From: Aquarana catesbeiana
Lineage: Eukaryota; Chordata; Amphibia; Anura; Ranidae
DNA length: 64,000 nt
Reading direction: 5' to 3'
NCBI RefSeq assembly: GCF_042186555.1
Contig: NC_133330.1
Location: 347,431,409-347,495,408 of the forward strand
Below the pieces are notes generated by a model, which saw only the letters and a list, made by a program, of their open reading frames with translations, searched no databases and was not told the origin of the DNA. Below, piece after piece: positions 31,008-41,700 of this stretch (position 1 is its first letter; every line of letters starts with the position of its first letter). A program made the position numbers and the translations under genes.

Positions 31008-32159
31008 TTATTCTGGGCCTACTATCTCCTTCAGATAATCCCAGGTCCCTTTAAACTTAATCCAGGCTGCCCATTTCCCTGAGTGCTTCTCCTCTTCGAA
31101 CTCGGCTCCTCCCTTATCTAAACGCTCGATGTTGTATACTTCATTGAGGCTGTACAACCATTCTCGAGTACAGGGGCTCGAGACGTTCAGCCAATTCCTC
31201 GATATCTGTCTCTTAGCCTCATCTAGCATAATAGGGATCAGGGAAGTTTTATAGTTCTTTATCGAGTCCGTGGTCCCATGGAAAAGGCAAACCCATGGGT
31301 CCTCTGCTATCGCTTTCCCTGTGATTCCTTTTATCAAACTTAATATTTTTTTCCAAAAGATTTTTATAATGGGGCACTCCCACCAAATATGGGCCATGGT
31401 TCCTGGGGTGGAACAACCCCTCCAGCAGGTATTTGGTTTAGTCCTATCCATTTTGCTAACCCTATCTGGGGTGGCATACCATCTCGCAAGGCATTTCAAG
31501 TGGCTTTCTGTTCTTCTGGAGTCGACTGCTGCGTAGTGGACCATCCTCAAGATCTTGTCTATCACGTTTTCTCTACATTCTGATCCCAGTTCCTGTTCCC
31601 ACTTTTTAATATAGGGGGGTACCTCCAGTTCCTCCGCGGTTCCCAAGATCTTATATATTTGCGTTATTACCCCTCCTGCTTGTTCTTTTACACAGAGCTG
31701 CTCAAACGGTCTGAGCTCCTCCATACTCCTGAGAGGTTTCGGAAGTCTTTCGACAAAGTGGGAGAGCTGGAGGTACCTCCATCTATTCATTACCCAGAGG
31801 TTAGGTTCTATACTTAACTCTGAAAAAGTGCGAATTTGCCCCTTATTTATAAAGTGTTTCAATTGTACAGTGTCGCCCTTCAACCAATTCCCTCCCACCT
31901 CCCTCCTCCCTGGTTCTAAAAATACATTATTTTTCTGGTGTATCAGTGGTGAGTTGTGTGTCCATTTATTCTTGTGGTGTGTCATATCCCAATGTTTAAG
32001 TGTGTTTAGCGTTAATAAAGATGTGTGAGTGCTCAGTGCTCTATGTTTTGGGGGGTTCCAGAGTGCCTGTCCTAAATTCGTGTTGCTCAAAAAGTGCTCT
32101 ATGTGTACCCAACATTTGTCTGAGTCTTTTTTATTCCATTCTATGATCCTTGACAGCAC
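31008..32159 (-). pseudogene. L1 ORF2, C-terminal 383 codons only
   Basis: This frame is open but has lost the endonuclease and reverse transcriptase. It keeps the C-terminal domain with the L1-type CWRGCSTPGTMAHIWWECP zinc-like motif, preceded by RWYATPDRVSKMDRTKPNTC and followed by PIIKIFWKKILSLIKGITG. It ends in WDYLKEIVGPE-stop. In intact L1 elements this domain binds RNA during target-primed reverse transcription. Alone it has no catalytic function. Confidence 0.85.
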
Positions 32160-32436
32160 AACTGCGCTGTAATATCTTCCATATTCTTTCCTTGTCTTCG
32201 TATTGATGAAATTTTACAATCACATCTCTTGGAGTATCTGACTTTACATGGGGGGGCCTTCTTACTCTGTGCACCCTGTCTATCAAGATGGGCTCTTCAT
32301 CTCGCTTTCCCATGATAGGATTAAAGATTTTCTTCATCTTTTCCCCTAGGTCCTCATTTTGTTGCTCCGGAATGGCCCTGATGCGCAGGTTTTGTCGCCG
32401 ACTTTGGTTTTCCTGTTCCTCAAGCTGGAACGCCAT
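32131..32436 (-). pseudogene. L1 ORF1, RRM-domain fragment
   Basis: Contains the ORF1 hallmarks ENQSRRQNLRIRAIPE, LIDRVHRVRRPP and PRDVIVKFHQYEDKERIWK, which are the end of the coiled coil and the RNA-recognition fold of the L1 ORF1 protein. It is cut after about 100 codons, where the deletion joins it to ORF2. Confidence 0.85.
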
Positions 32437-33001
32437 GTTGCGGTTTTCCTTCCGCAGTTTGCTGACTTGGTTGCGACTGTATTATAAAGCATCACATCTG
32501 CTCCTACCTTTCTTCTTTTATCAGCGTAATTTCAGTCTGGGGCATATGCAGCGTGGATCTGGGCAGAGAGATCGTACCCTTCCAGGCCAGTGAGAAAAGA
32601 GAGAAAGAAAAAACCTGCTGCTGCCGTCGGGCTGGAGCTCCCCGCCTCTGGTCCCTTCACAGTGATTTTCTTTCAAGTACTTCACCCGCCGATAGTACGG
32701 TCAAGTGGCTCCGATCCCTGCTGCTACTCCTCCACACCGGGGGGTCCCGCCAGGCAAAGTCTCCTTGTACAACGTCCGCGGAGAGGGAGGGGGGGGGGGG
32801 ACGGAAGGCGAGTCAGTCTAGTCCAGAGGACCGCTGTAACACTGGACCCGGTCCGCGTCTCCGTGGTCTCTCACCCCACGAGACATCCGGACGCTCTGTC
32901 TCTGCACCTCCGCCAAGGCTGACGCCGGGCTCCTCCCCCGTGTAGACGTCACACTCCCATCATGTGATGCTGTCCTGGAGTGGTTTTTGCGGGCGAGGGG
33001 C

Positions 33002-33965
33002 TTATCGGAATCTGGAAGCCCCCTTTAACAAGGGGACCCCCAGATCCCAGCCTCCCCCCCGTGTGAATTGGTAATGGGGTCCACTGAATCCCTACCATTT
33101 CACAAAAAAAGTGTCAAAAATGGTAAAAAAGACAAGAGACAGCTTGGGTCAAGTCCTTCATTAAAAAATAAAAAAATAAAAATGTCCCACGGTGTAAGTT
33201 CACACCGCCCGATGGACCGAAAAAAACAAAAAACAAAAGCTGCAACCGTTCCGCCTCCGTGGGAGGCTCCTGCCAACTGACGCATCTTCGCTGTGAGAGT
33301 TCATATATGACTGAGGGCAGGGCCACCCTGTGACATCCGACCCCAAAGCACCCTCCCCATGTTGAGGGCATGTGGCCTGGTACAGTTCAGGAGGGGGCGC
33401 TCTCTCATCCCCCCCTCTTTTCCTGCCGCCTGCCAAGTTGCGTGCTCGTATAAGGGCCTGGTATGGATTTTGGGGGGACCCCCACGCAATTTTTTTTTAA
33501 AATTTTGGTTGGGGGTCCCCTTAATATTCATACCAGACCCAAAGGGCCTGGTAATGGATTGAGGGGGAACCCCATGCAGTTTTTTTCAATGAGTTTTATC
33601 TATATTGCCGGGACCCAACAATACATTACAGTCGTGATCAGTTTTAAATGACTTTATTTCCTTTAGAAATGTCATTTTGCTGTGGTATTGTTATAAACAC
33701 GGGAAAACTGCGCCACTTTACAGGCATACTATAGACACCCCCCACGCACGAGATTTAAAGGAATATTTAATTTTTTTTTGTTTCACTTTAAGCATTAATA
33801 AAATCACTGCTCCTGAAAAAACGGCCGTTTTTAAAACTTTTTTTTGCATTGATCCATGTCCCCTGGGGCAGGACCCGGGTCCCCAAACACTTTTTAGGGC
33901 AAAAACTTGCGTATAAGCCTTTAAAATTAGCACTTTTGGTTTTTCATGTTCTGATCCCATAGACT
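33002..33965. mobile_element. Foldback element, right arm (copy B)
   Basis: This is the inverse of the left arm blocks: GGCATGTGGCCTGGTACAGT, the GGTAATGGATTGAGGGGGAA block, TTTATCTATATTGCCGGGAC and CCCCTGGGGCAGGACCCGGG. The left part (33050-33330) is the central region with the GTTCACACCGCCCGATGGAC stretch. The arm stops at CCCATAGAC where the next L1 tail begins, so its outer end is missing. Confidence 0.75.
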
Positions 33966-34669
33966 TTTTTTTTTTTTCAATAAATGTTTATTAAAATTTT
34001 TCAGATATACATAAAATCACAGTTATCGGGTATACATTGAAACAGAAGCTGTTAATACAATCAATAAGTCATACAATCGATAAGTCATACAATCGATAAG
34101 TCATACAATCAATAAGTCATACAATCGATAAATAAAGCAGAAATGAAAGAACAAGTTCAAAATACGGCCAACTGAGCCTCTTACTAGATCACTTCTGTAT
34201 TATTGATGGAGGTGAAGTTCTGACCCGGTAAAGTATTCCTATGGTAAAGCGGGAATATCTTAATTAACAAGTGTATAAACTAAGGATCATTAAGCATCTC
34301 CGTGTGAGGGAGGAGGGGTTGGTGTGGGGGGAGGAGGGGTCGGTGTGGGGGGAGGAGGGGTCGGTGTGGGGGGAGGAGGGGTCGGTGTGGGAGAAGGGGT
34401 TGGTGTGGGGGTAGGGGTCCAATCGGGGTAATGTTATGTACCGATCAAAGCCACCCTTAAACCCATTCACCCCTAAAGGGTTCTAACTGTGAATGGGTGG
34501 GGGCCATGTGTAGTAATGTGTGTGGTTTTAAACCTATTCGGTACCCATATGATTGAGAGGCAGCTCCGTAATAATAATATGTTGTTTAGGAGTGGGGGAG
34601 GGGAGGGAGGAGACCAGAAATCGTTAGGGTGTGTGCTCCTGCCAGAACAGTGAAGGAGTTATGTTGGTA

Positions 34670-35947
34670 TCAGGTTGAGAGGGTATGGAGATCACCTAAG
34701 TATGATCGGTGAGGATCAATTGGGTAAGAGGAAGGGTGTGGACGGGGGGAGGGTATGGACGGAGGGAGGGTATGGACGGAGGGAGGGTATGGACGGGGGG
34801 AGGGTATGGACGGGGGGAGGGTATGGACGGAGGAAGGGTATGGACGGAGGAAGGGTATGGACGGAGGGAGGGTATGGACGGAGGGAGGGTATGGACGGAG
34901 GAAAGGTATGGACGGGGGGAGGGTATGGACGGAGGGAGGGTATGGACGGAGGAAGGGTATGGACGGAGGGAGGGTATGGACGGAGGAAGGGTATGGACGG
35001 AGGGAGGGTGTGGACGGAGGTGTCCTGTACCAGTTGGTGAATATTTTGTATCTGTTTTCCTGGGTGGATACATTAATGGAGCCCTTATGAATATGGTTGT
35101 GTATACGTTCCCATTCAGTGGAAGTTAAGTCTATGGTCAGTTCTGATTCCCAACGACGGATAAGCTTATCATCTTTAATTTTGCAAGTTGAAAATAAGAA
35201 TGTGTAAACAGTAGAGATCACATGACGTTGGGGTTCTGAACTATCACATAGCAATTCAAAGGGTGTACGCTCTCGGTACCACAGTGAGATGGTTTTGGCG
35301 TCAGTAAAAAAGTGTCTTAATTGTAGGTACTTGTAAAAGGGGATGTTGTATTCAGTGAGTTTGGCTGCCATGGCTTGGTGGGGGAGGAGTTCACCATTTT
35401 GGAAGAAGTGGTGTGCCCTGATGGGGGCTGTGCATGATTCCCTGTGAAGATCTCTTAAGGCAAGGCCTGGCAGGAAGTCAGGATTACGGACCAAAGGGGT
35501 CATAGGGCCTGGGTGCGGTGTGTAATCCAGTGCTTTGCCGGCTAATTTAAGGTGGGACAATGTGGCTCCAATAAAGAGATGTGTCACCAAATCTCTAGGA
35601 ATGGAGTTGTGATTGATCCAGGGTAGATGTGACAGCGGGGTTTTACTGAAAGAGTCCTCAAGTGTAATCCAGGCTTTATTGGAACGATGCAGATGCCAAC
35701 CTACAATCCTAGTTAAATGACATGCCCAGTGGTATTTTTGAATGTCGGGGAGGCCAAGGCCCCCTAATATCTTGGGGAGTACTAGCCTATCCCAGCTTAG
35801 TTGGGGGGTCCTGGACGCCCAGATAAAAGTCCTGCACATACGCTTGTATGATGTAAAAAAGGAGGTGGGTAGCTTTATGGGGATTGCCTGAAAAAGGTAA
35901 AGAAGTCTGAGCAGTACATTCATTTTTAATATGGCTGTCCTACCCAA
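34670..35947 (-). pseudogene. L1 ORF2 C-terminal part, read into a 15-bp repeat
   Basis: The first 310 or so codons are clear L1 ORF2: GRTAILKMNVLLRLLYLFQ, FIWASRTPQLSWDRLVLPK, GGLGLPDIQKYHWACHLTRI, and later KIFTNWYRTP. At the point where the L1 C-terminal zinc-like motif should follow, the frame enters a 15-bp minisatellite. It continues as about 100 codons of repeats of PSIPSLRPYPPSVHTL type. The unit is five codons long, so the frame stays open. The tail is a repeat artefact, not a protein domain. Confidence 0.8.
34738..35025. repeat. 15-bp minisatellite inside L1 ORF2
   Basis: About nineteen copies of GTATGGACGGAGGGA with GGGGG and GGAAG variants. Confidence 0.95.
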
Positions 35948-36087
35948 CCAGGAGAAGGAAATTGCTATGAAAATGGCATCATTAGTAGTAACCAGTAGGG
36001 GTTTCTGAAGGATTATTCTTACCAGACCAATCTGATAACATTTTATGAGGAAGTGAGCTACTATCTAGATAAAGGAAAGCCTGTGGA

Positions 36088-36592
36088 CAGTGGTAGCTGG
36101 TGTTTTTTTTTTGGGGGGGGGGTGGCAAAAAATCCCCCCTCCCGGTCAGTCGGGGGCCCTGCACTAACCCCATTTTGCGGGCAGCACGGCGGGCGGCGGC
36201 AGCTTCTCTCCAGGCTGCTTGTTGGCTCGGTTCCCCTGCGTCTTCTCTCCTCCATGCGCCGCGTGTCTCCTCCCTTCTCCTCCTGCCAGCCAATCTGATT
36301 AGATCTCCTTCCAGCCAATTGGGTGACGGCTCGCATGACGCACTTCCCGATTAGCCGGGAGGAGATTTAGTGTTACAATAGCGAATATTCATTTGCTATT
36401 GTCACACAACTGGGTGGCCTCGGAGTGCAGTGCTCTGTGTCCACCCTTTTTTAAAGCCAATTAGAGCCTCTGGCTCCAATCACATGCTTCAACCCCCCAT
36501 TGGAATCCATGCATCTGGTGCCCTGTATGCAGATCAGGGGGCCGGACCCATGGATGGGGGGAGTGGCGCCCCTAATGGACGGGCCGTCACTG
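36088..36592. mobile_element. hAT-type MITE 1 in CR1
   Basis: The ends are CAGTGGTAGCTGGTG and, at the right, the inverse of CAGTGACGGCCCGTCCAT. The flanks CCTGTGGA (36080-36087) and CCTCTGGA (36593-36600) are an 8-bp duplication with one mismatch. The right part contains GCGAATATTCATTTGCTATT and GTCACACAACTGGGTGG, shared with MITE 2. Confidence 0.85.
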
Positions 36593-37614
36593 CCTCTGGA
36601 TGTGATATATCTGGAAATTGCCAAAGCATTCAATGCCTAACCTTCAAACTGAGGTCTATCGGCATGGACCATAGGGTGAGTAACTGAATAGAAAGCTGGC
36701 TACTGGGGCGGGTCCAAAGGGTGGTGATAAATGGGGAGTACTTGGAATGGTCAGGGGTGGGTAGTGGGGTTCCCCAGGGTTCTGTGCTGGGACCAATCCT
36801 GTTTATTGTGTTCATAAAGGATATAGAGGATGGGATAAATCATTCGATCTCAGTGTTTGCTGACCATACTAAGCTAAGCAGGGCAATAACTTCACAGCAA
36901 GATATAGAAACTTTACAAGAAGAGCTCAAAAAAATAACGGGGAGGGGCGACTACATGGCAGATGAGATTCAATGTAGAAAAATGTAAAATAATGTATTTG
37001 GGTGGTAAAAATCTGAAGTCAATCTATAGACTGGGGGGAGAACCTCTGGGGGGATCTAGGATGGAAAAGGACCCGGGGGTCCTAGTAGATGATAGGCTCA
37101 GCAATGACATGCAATGCCAAGCTGCTGCTAACAAAGCAAACAGAATATTGGCATTAAAAAGGGGATCAACTCCAGAGATAAAACGATAATTCTCCCGCTC
37201 TACAAGACTCTGGTCCGGCCGCACCTGGAGTATGCTGTCCAGTTCTGGGCACCAGTCCTCAGGAAGGATGTACTGGAAATGGAGCGAGTACAAAGAAGGG
37301 CAACAAAGCTAATAAAGGGTCTGGAGGATCTTAGTTATGAGGAAAGGTTGTGAGCTCTGAACTTATTCTCTCTGGAGAAGAGATATGATAGTGATGTACA
37401 AATATCTCAACAGTGATCCGAGCATAGAGAGAAAACTTTTCAGTCTCAGGACACGCGACCAATCAATGAAGTTTGACAAAAAGCAGTTTAACCTTAAACT
37501 ATGTAGAGGGTTCTTTACTGCCAGAGCGGTAAGGATGTGGAATTCCCTTCCAAGGTTGGTGGTGTCTGAGGAGAGTGTTGATAAGTTTAAACAATTCCTA
37601 GATGAGCATCTAAG

Positions 37615-38148
37615 CAGTGGCGGCAAACAACCACCACCCCCCCGGGCGGCGCAGCACTAATACCAGTCCCTCCCACAAGCGGCGCGGCACTACTAACAAT
37701 CCCCCCCCGGGCGGCCGGTGGTCCGGCACTTACCCGATCTGTGTGGTGGCTGTGGCAGCACGGTCCTTGCGGGCTGCGGGGCACAGACAGCGGCTCCGGT
37801 GTCTAATCCTCCAGCGGCTTCCTCTGCCGTGTGTCTACTCTCCTCTCTCTTCCGCCTAAGCGCTAGGCATCCAATAAAATCGCCTGACGCTTTGGCCAAC
37901 TGGGAAACAGGTTTCACAGACTTGCCTCCTGATTGGCGAGGAGAAGCTTTAGTGTGAAAATAGCGAAAATTCATTTGCTATTGTCACACAACTGGGTGGG
38001 CTCAATGCCTATGGCTCAAATCAGGTGCTTCAAAAGAACCCCCCCCATTGGAATCCATGGTCTGGTGCCTCTGATATGTAGATAAGGGGGCCGGACACAT
38101 GGATAGGGGAGGCGGCCCCTGTGCGCCTCTATGGATGGGTCGCCACCG
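37615..38148. mobile_element. hAT-type MITE 2 in the same CR1
   Basis: The ends are CAGTGGCGGC and the inverse of CGGTGGCGACCCATCCAT. A perfect 8-bp duplication CATCTAAG flanks it (37607-37614 and 38149-38156). It shares with MITE 1 the ATTCATTTGCTATTGTCACA block and the GGGGGCCGGACACATGGAT block. The interiors differ in the GC-rich left half. Confidence 0.92.
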
Positions 38149-38334
38149 CATCTAAGCGAACGTAAAATACAGGTATATGGGAAAACAAACACCTACACAG
38201 GTGGAACTGGATGGACTGGTGTCTTTATTCAACCTTACCAACCATGTAACTACGAAACCTGCTACAATCTACTTCCTGTATAATATATATATATACACAC
38301 TCAGAATCGCAGACATCACATGATTTCTACTAAC

Positions 38335-38445
38335 CAATGGGGGGTACTGGTAGAGGGAGGAGTTCCTGGGGTCGATCTCCACCATGGATTGCAGGTCTGC
38401 GTCCCGGGCATTGATGATCCGCAGATAAAGTTCAGCTTTTCCAAC
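38335..38445 (-). CDS. CCDC17: CCDC17 internal exon (fifth in window)
   Basis: This exon of 111 bases (37 codons, phase 0 on both sides) is bordered by GATATCTCTGCAG|GTTGG and CCCCCATTG|GTTAGT. It encodes VGKAELYLRIINARDADLQS and then EIDPRNSSLYQYPPL. This is the end of the conserved CCDC17 central region, with the strand-rich ELYLRIINARDA core followed by the YQYPPL motif that I remember from mammalian CCDC17. The donor is slightly weak (TTG|GTTAGT). The acceptor lies 46 bases from a 59-bp tandem repeat with CTCF-like motifs and then the 12-kb minisatellite. Confidence 0.92.
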
Positions 38446-38491
38446 CTGCAGAGATATCATCATGTCATCCACAACCCAACTATGGCAAAAT

Positions 38492-38725
38492 ACATTATAC
38501 AGTACTGCCTCCTACCTGCAGGGGGCGCTACTATAATATCACAGCCATGTACATTATACAGTACTGCCTCCTACCTGCAGGGGGCGCTACTATAATATCA
38601 CAGCCATGTACATTATACAGTACTGCCTCCTACCTGCAGGGGGCGCTACTATAATATCACAGCCATGTACATTATACAGTACTGCCTCCTACCTGCAGGG
38701 GGCGCTACTATAATATCATAGTGCA
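38492..38725. repeat. 59-bp tandem repeat, four copies, each with a CTCF-like motif
   Basis: Each unit runs ACATTATACAGTACTGCCTC, CTACCTGCAGGGGGCGCTAC, TATAATATCACAGCCATGT. GCAGGGGGCGCTA occurs at 38518, 38577, 38636 and 38695. The first three junctions are near perfect, so the array is recent. Confidence 0.95.
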
Positions 38726-41700
38726 GCCTACCTGTAAACACCTACCTATGTCACCTACCTGTAAACACCTACCTGTGTCACCTACCTGTAAAGACCTACC
38801 TGTGTCACCTACCCGTAAACACCTACCTGTGTCACCCACCTGTAAACACCTACCTGTAAACACCTACCTGTGTCACCTACCTGTAAACACCTACCTATGT
38901 CACCCACCTGTAAACACCTACCTGTAAACACCTACCTGTGCCACCTACCTGTAAACACCTACCTGTAAACACCTACCTGTGTCACCTACCTGTAAACACC
39001 TACCTATGTCACCTACCTGTAAACACCTACCTGTGTCACCTACCCGTAAACACCTACCTGTGTCACCTACCCGTAAACACCTACCTATGTCACCTACCTG
39101 TAAACACCTACCTGTGTCACCTACCCGTAAACACCTACCTGTGTCACCTACTTGTGCCACCTACCTATAAACACCTACCTGTGCCACCTACCTGTAAACA
39201 CCTACCTGTGCCACCTACCTGTAAACACTTACCTATGTCACCTACCTGTAAACACCTACCTGTGACACCTACCCACAGCACCTACCTGTGCCATCTACCT
39301 ATGTCACCTACCTGTGCCACCTACCTCTAAACACCTACCCGTCTCACCTACCTGTAAACACCTACCTGTGTCACCTACCAGTAAACACCTATCTGTAAAC
39401 ACCTACCTCTGCCACCTACCTGTAAATACCTACCTATGTCACCTACCTGTAAACACCTACCTGTGCCACCTACCTGTAAACACCTACCTGTGCCACCTAC
39501 CTGTAAACACCTACCTGTGCCACCTACCTGTAAACACCTACCTGTGTCAACTACCTGTGTCACCTACCTATGTCACCTACCTGTGTCACCTACCTGTGCC
39601 ACCTACCTGTAGACACCTACCTGTGCCACCTACCTGTGCCACCTACCTGTGTCACCTACCCGTAAACACCTACCTGTGTCACCTACCTGCGGCACCTACC
39701 CGCAGCACCTAACTGTGCCATTTACCTATGTCACCTACCTGTGCCACCTACCTCTAAACACCTACCCGTCTCACCTACCTGTAAACACCTACCTGTGTCA
39801 CCTACCTGTGTCACCTACCTGTAAACACCTACCTGTAAACACCTACCTATGTCACCCACCTATGTCACCTACCTGTGTAACCTACCTGTGCCACCTACCT
39901 CTAAACACCTACCCGTCTCACCTACCTGTAAACACCTACCAGTGTCACCTACCTGTGCCACCTACCTGTAAACACCTACCTATGTCACCTACCTGTAAAC
40001 ACCTACCTATGTCACCTACCCATGCCACCTACCTGTAAACACATACCTGTAAACACCTACCTATGTCACCTACCTGTAAACACCTACCTGTGTCACCTAC
40101 CTGTAAACACCTACCTATGTCACCTACCTGTAAACACCTACCCGTGTCACCTACCTGTAAACACCTACCTGTGCCACCTACATATGCCACCTACCTGTAA
40201 ACACCTACCTATGTCACCTACCTGTAAACACCTACCTATGTCACCTACCTGTAAACATCTACCTATGTCACCTACCTGTGCCACCTACCTCTAAACACCT
40301 ACCCATCTCACCTACCTGTAAACACCTACCTGTGTCACCTACCAGTAAACACATATCTGTAAACACCTACCTCTGCCACCTACCTGTGACACCTACCTGT
40401 AAACACCTACCTGTGCCACCTACCTGAAAACACCTACCTATGTCACCTACCTGTAAACACCTACCTGTGCCACCTACCTGTAAACACCTACCTGTGTCAC
40501 CTACCTGTAAACACCTACCTATGTCACCTACCTGTGTCACCTACCTGTGCCACCTACCTGTAAATACCTACCTGTGCCACCTACCTGTAAACACCTACCT
40601 GTGTCCCCTACCTGTAAACACCTACCTGTGTCACCCACCTGTAAACACCTACCTGTAAACACCTACCTATGTCACCTACCTGTGTCACCTACCTATGTCA
40701 CCTACCTGTAAACACCTACCTATGTCACCTACCTGTGTCACCTACCTGTAAACACCTACCTGTGTCACCTACCTATGTCACCCACCTGTGTCACCTACCT
40801 ATGTCACCCACCTGTGTCACCTACCTGTGTCACCTACCTGTGCCACCTACCTGTAAATACCTACCTGTGCCACCTACCTGTAAACACCTACCTGTGTCCC
40901 CTACCTGTAAACAACTACCTGTGTCACCCACCTGTAAACACCTACCTGTAAACACCTACCTATGTCACCTACCTGTGTCACCTACCTATGTCACCTACCT
41001 GTAAACACCTACCTGTGTCACCTACCTATGTCACCCACCTGTGTCACCTACCTATGTCACCCACCTGTGTCACCTACCTGTGTAACCTACCTGTGCCACC
41101 TACCTGTAAACACCTACCTGTGTCACCTACCTGTGGCACCTACCTGTAAACACCTACCTGTGCCACCTACCTGTAAACACCTACCTGTGTCACCTACCTG
41201 TAAACAACTACCTATGTCACCTACCTGTGTCACCTACCTGTGTCACCCACCTGTAAACACCTACCTGTGTCACCTACCTGTAAACACCTACCTATGTCAC
41301 CTACCTGTAAACACCTACCTGTGCCACCTACCTGTAAACACCTACCTATGTCACCTACCTGTAAACACCTACCTGTGTCACCTACCTGTAAACACCTACC
41401 TATGTCACCTACCTGTAAACACCTACCTATGTCACCTACCTGTAAACACCTACCTGTGTCACCTACCCGTGTCACCTACCTGTAAACACCTACCCGTGTC
41501 ACCTACCTGTAAACACCTACCTGTGCCACCTACCTGTGTCACCTCCCTGTAAACACCTACCTATGTCACCTACCTGTAAACACCTACCTGTGTCACCTAC
41601 CTATGTCACCCACCTGTGTCACCTACCTATGTCACCCACCTGTGTCACCTACCTGTGTCACCTACCTGTGCCACCTACCTGTAAATACCTACCTGTGCCA

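Larger units (their letters stand above)
30791..32987 (-). mobile_element. L1-clade LINE with internal deletion and 14-bp target duplication
   Basis: The duplicated target TGCGGGCGAGGGGC lies at 30777-30790 and 32988-33001. The left end is a T run (poly-A tail on the minus strand) with ATAAAGAATT-type sequence. From the minus-strand 5' end there is a GC-rich 5' region, an ORF1 relic (32436-32131), then directly the C-terminal part of ORF2 (32159-31008). About 3 kb of ORF1/ORF2 is missing between them. It was inserted into the loop-side part of the foldback element. Confidence 0.88.
33966..35990 (-). mobile_element. L1-clade LINE, 5'-truncated, with three internal tandem arrays
   Basis: It begins on the plus strand with a T run and TCAATAAATG (poly-A tail on the minus strand) and contains the C-terminal part of ORF2 on the minus strand. 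Its 3' region holds a 16-bp unit TCATACAATCGATAAG repeated about five times (34056-34130) and a 21-bp G-rich unit GGAGGAGGGGTCGGTGTGGG (34300-34400). A 15-bp array (34738-35025) lies inside ORF2. I found no target duplication. The right end abuts a CR1 fragment. Confidence 0.7.
35991..38255 (+). mobile_element. CR1-type LINE fragment carrying two hAT insertions
   Basis: The CR1 parts are 35995-36087, 36593-37614 and 38149-38255. Reading across, they give QTNLITFYEEVSYYLDKGKP (RT block 1), then RSIGMDHRVSNWIESWL, GVPQGSVLGPILFIVF, VFADHTKL (catalytic FADD with the second Asp changed to His), LEYAVQFWAPVLRKDVLEME and RMWNSLPRLVV near the C-terminus. The 3' UTR ends ACCATGTAACTACG. Frameshifts and stops are scattered, so the copy is dead even apart from the insertions. 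Confidence 0.88.
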
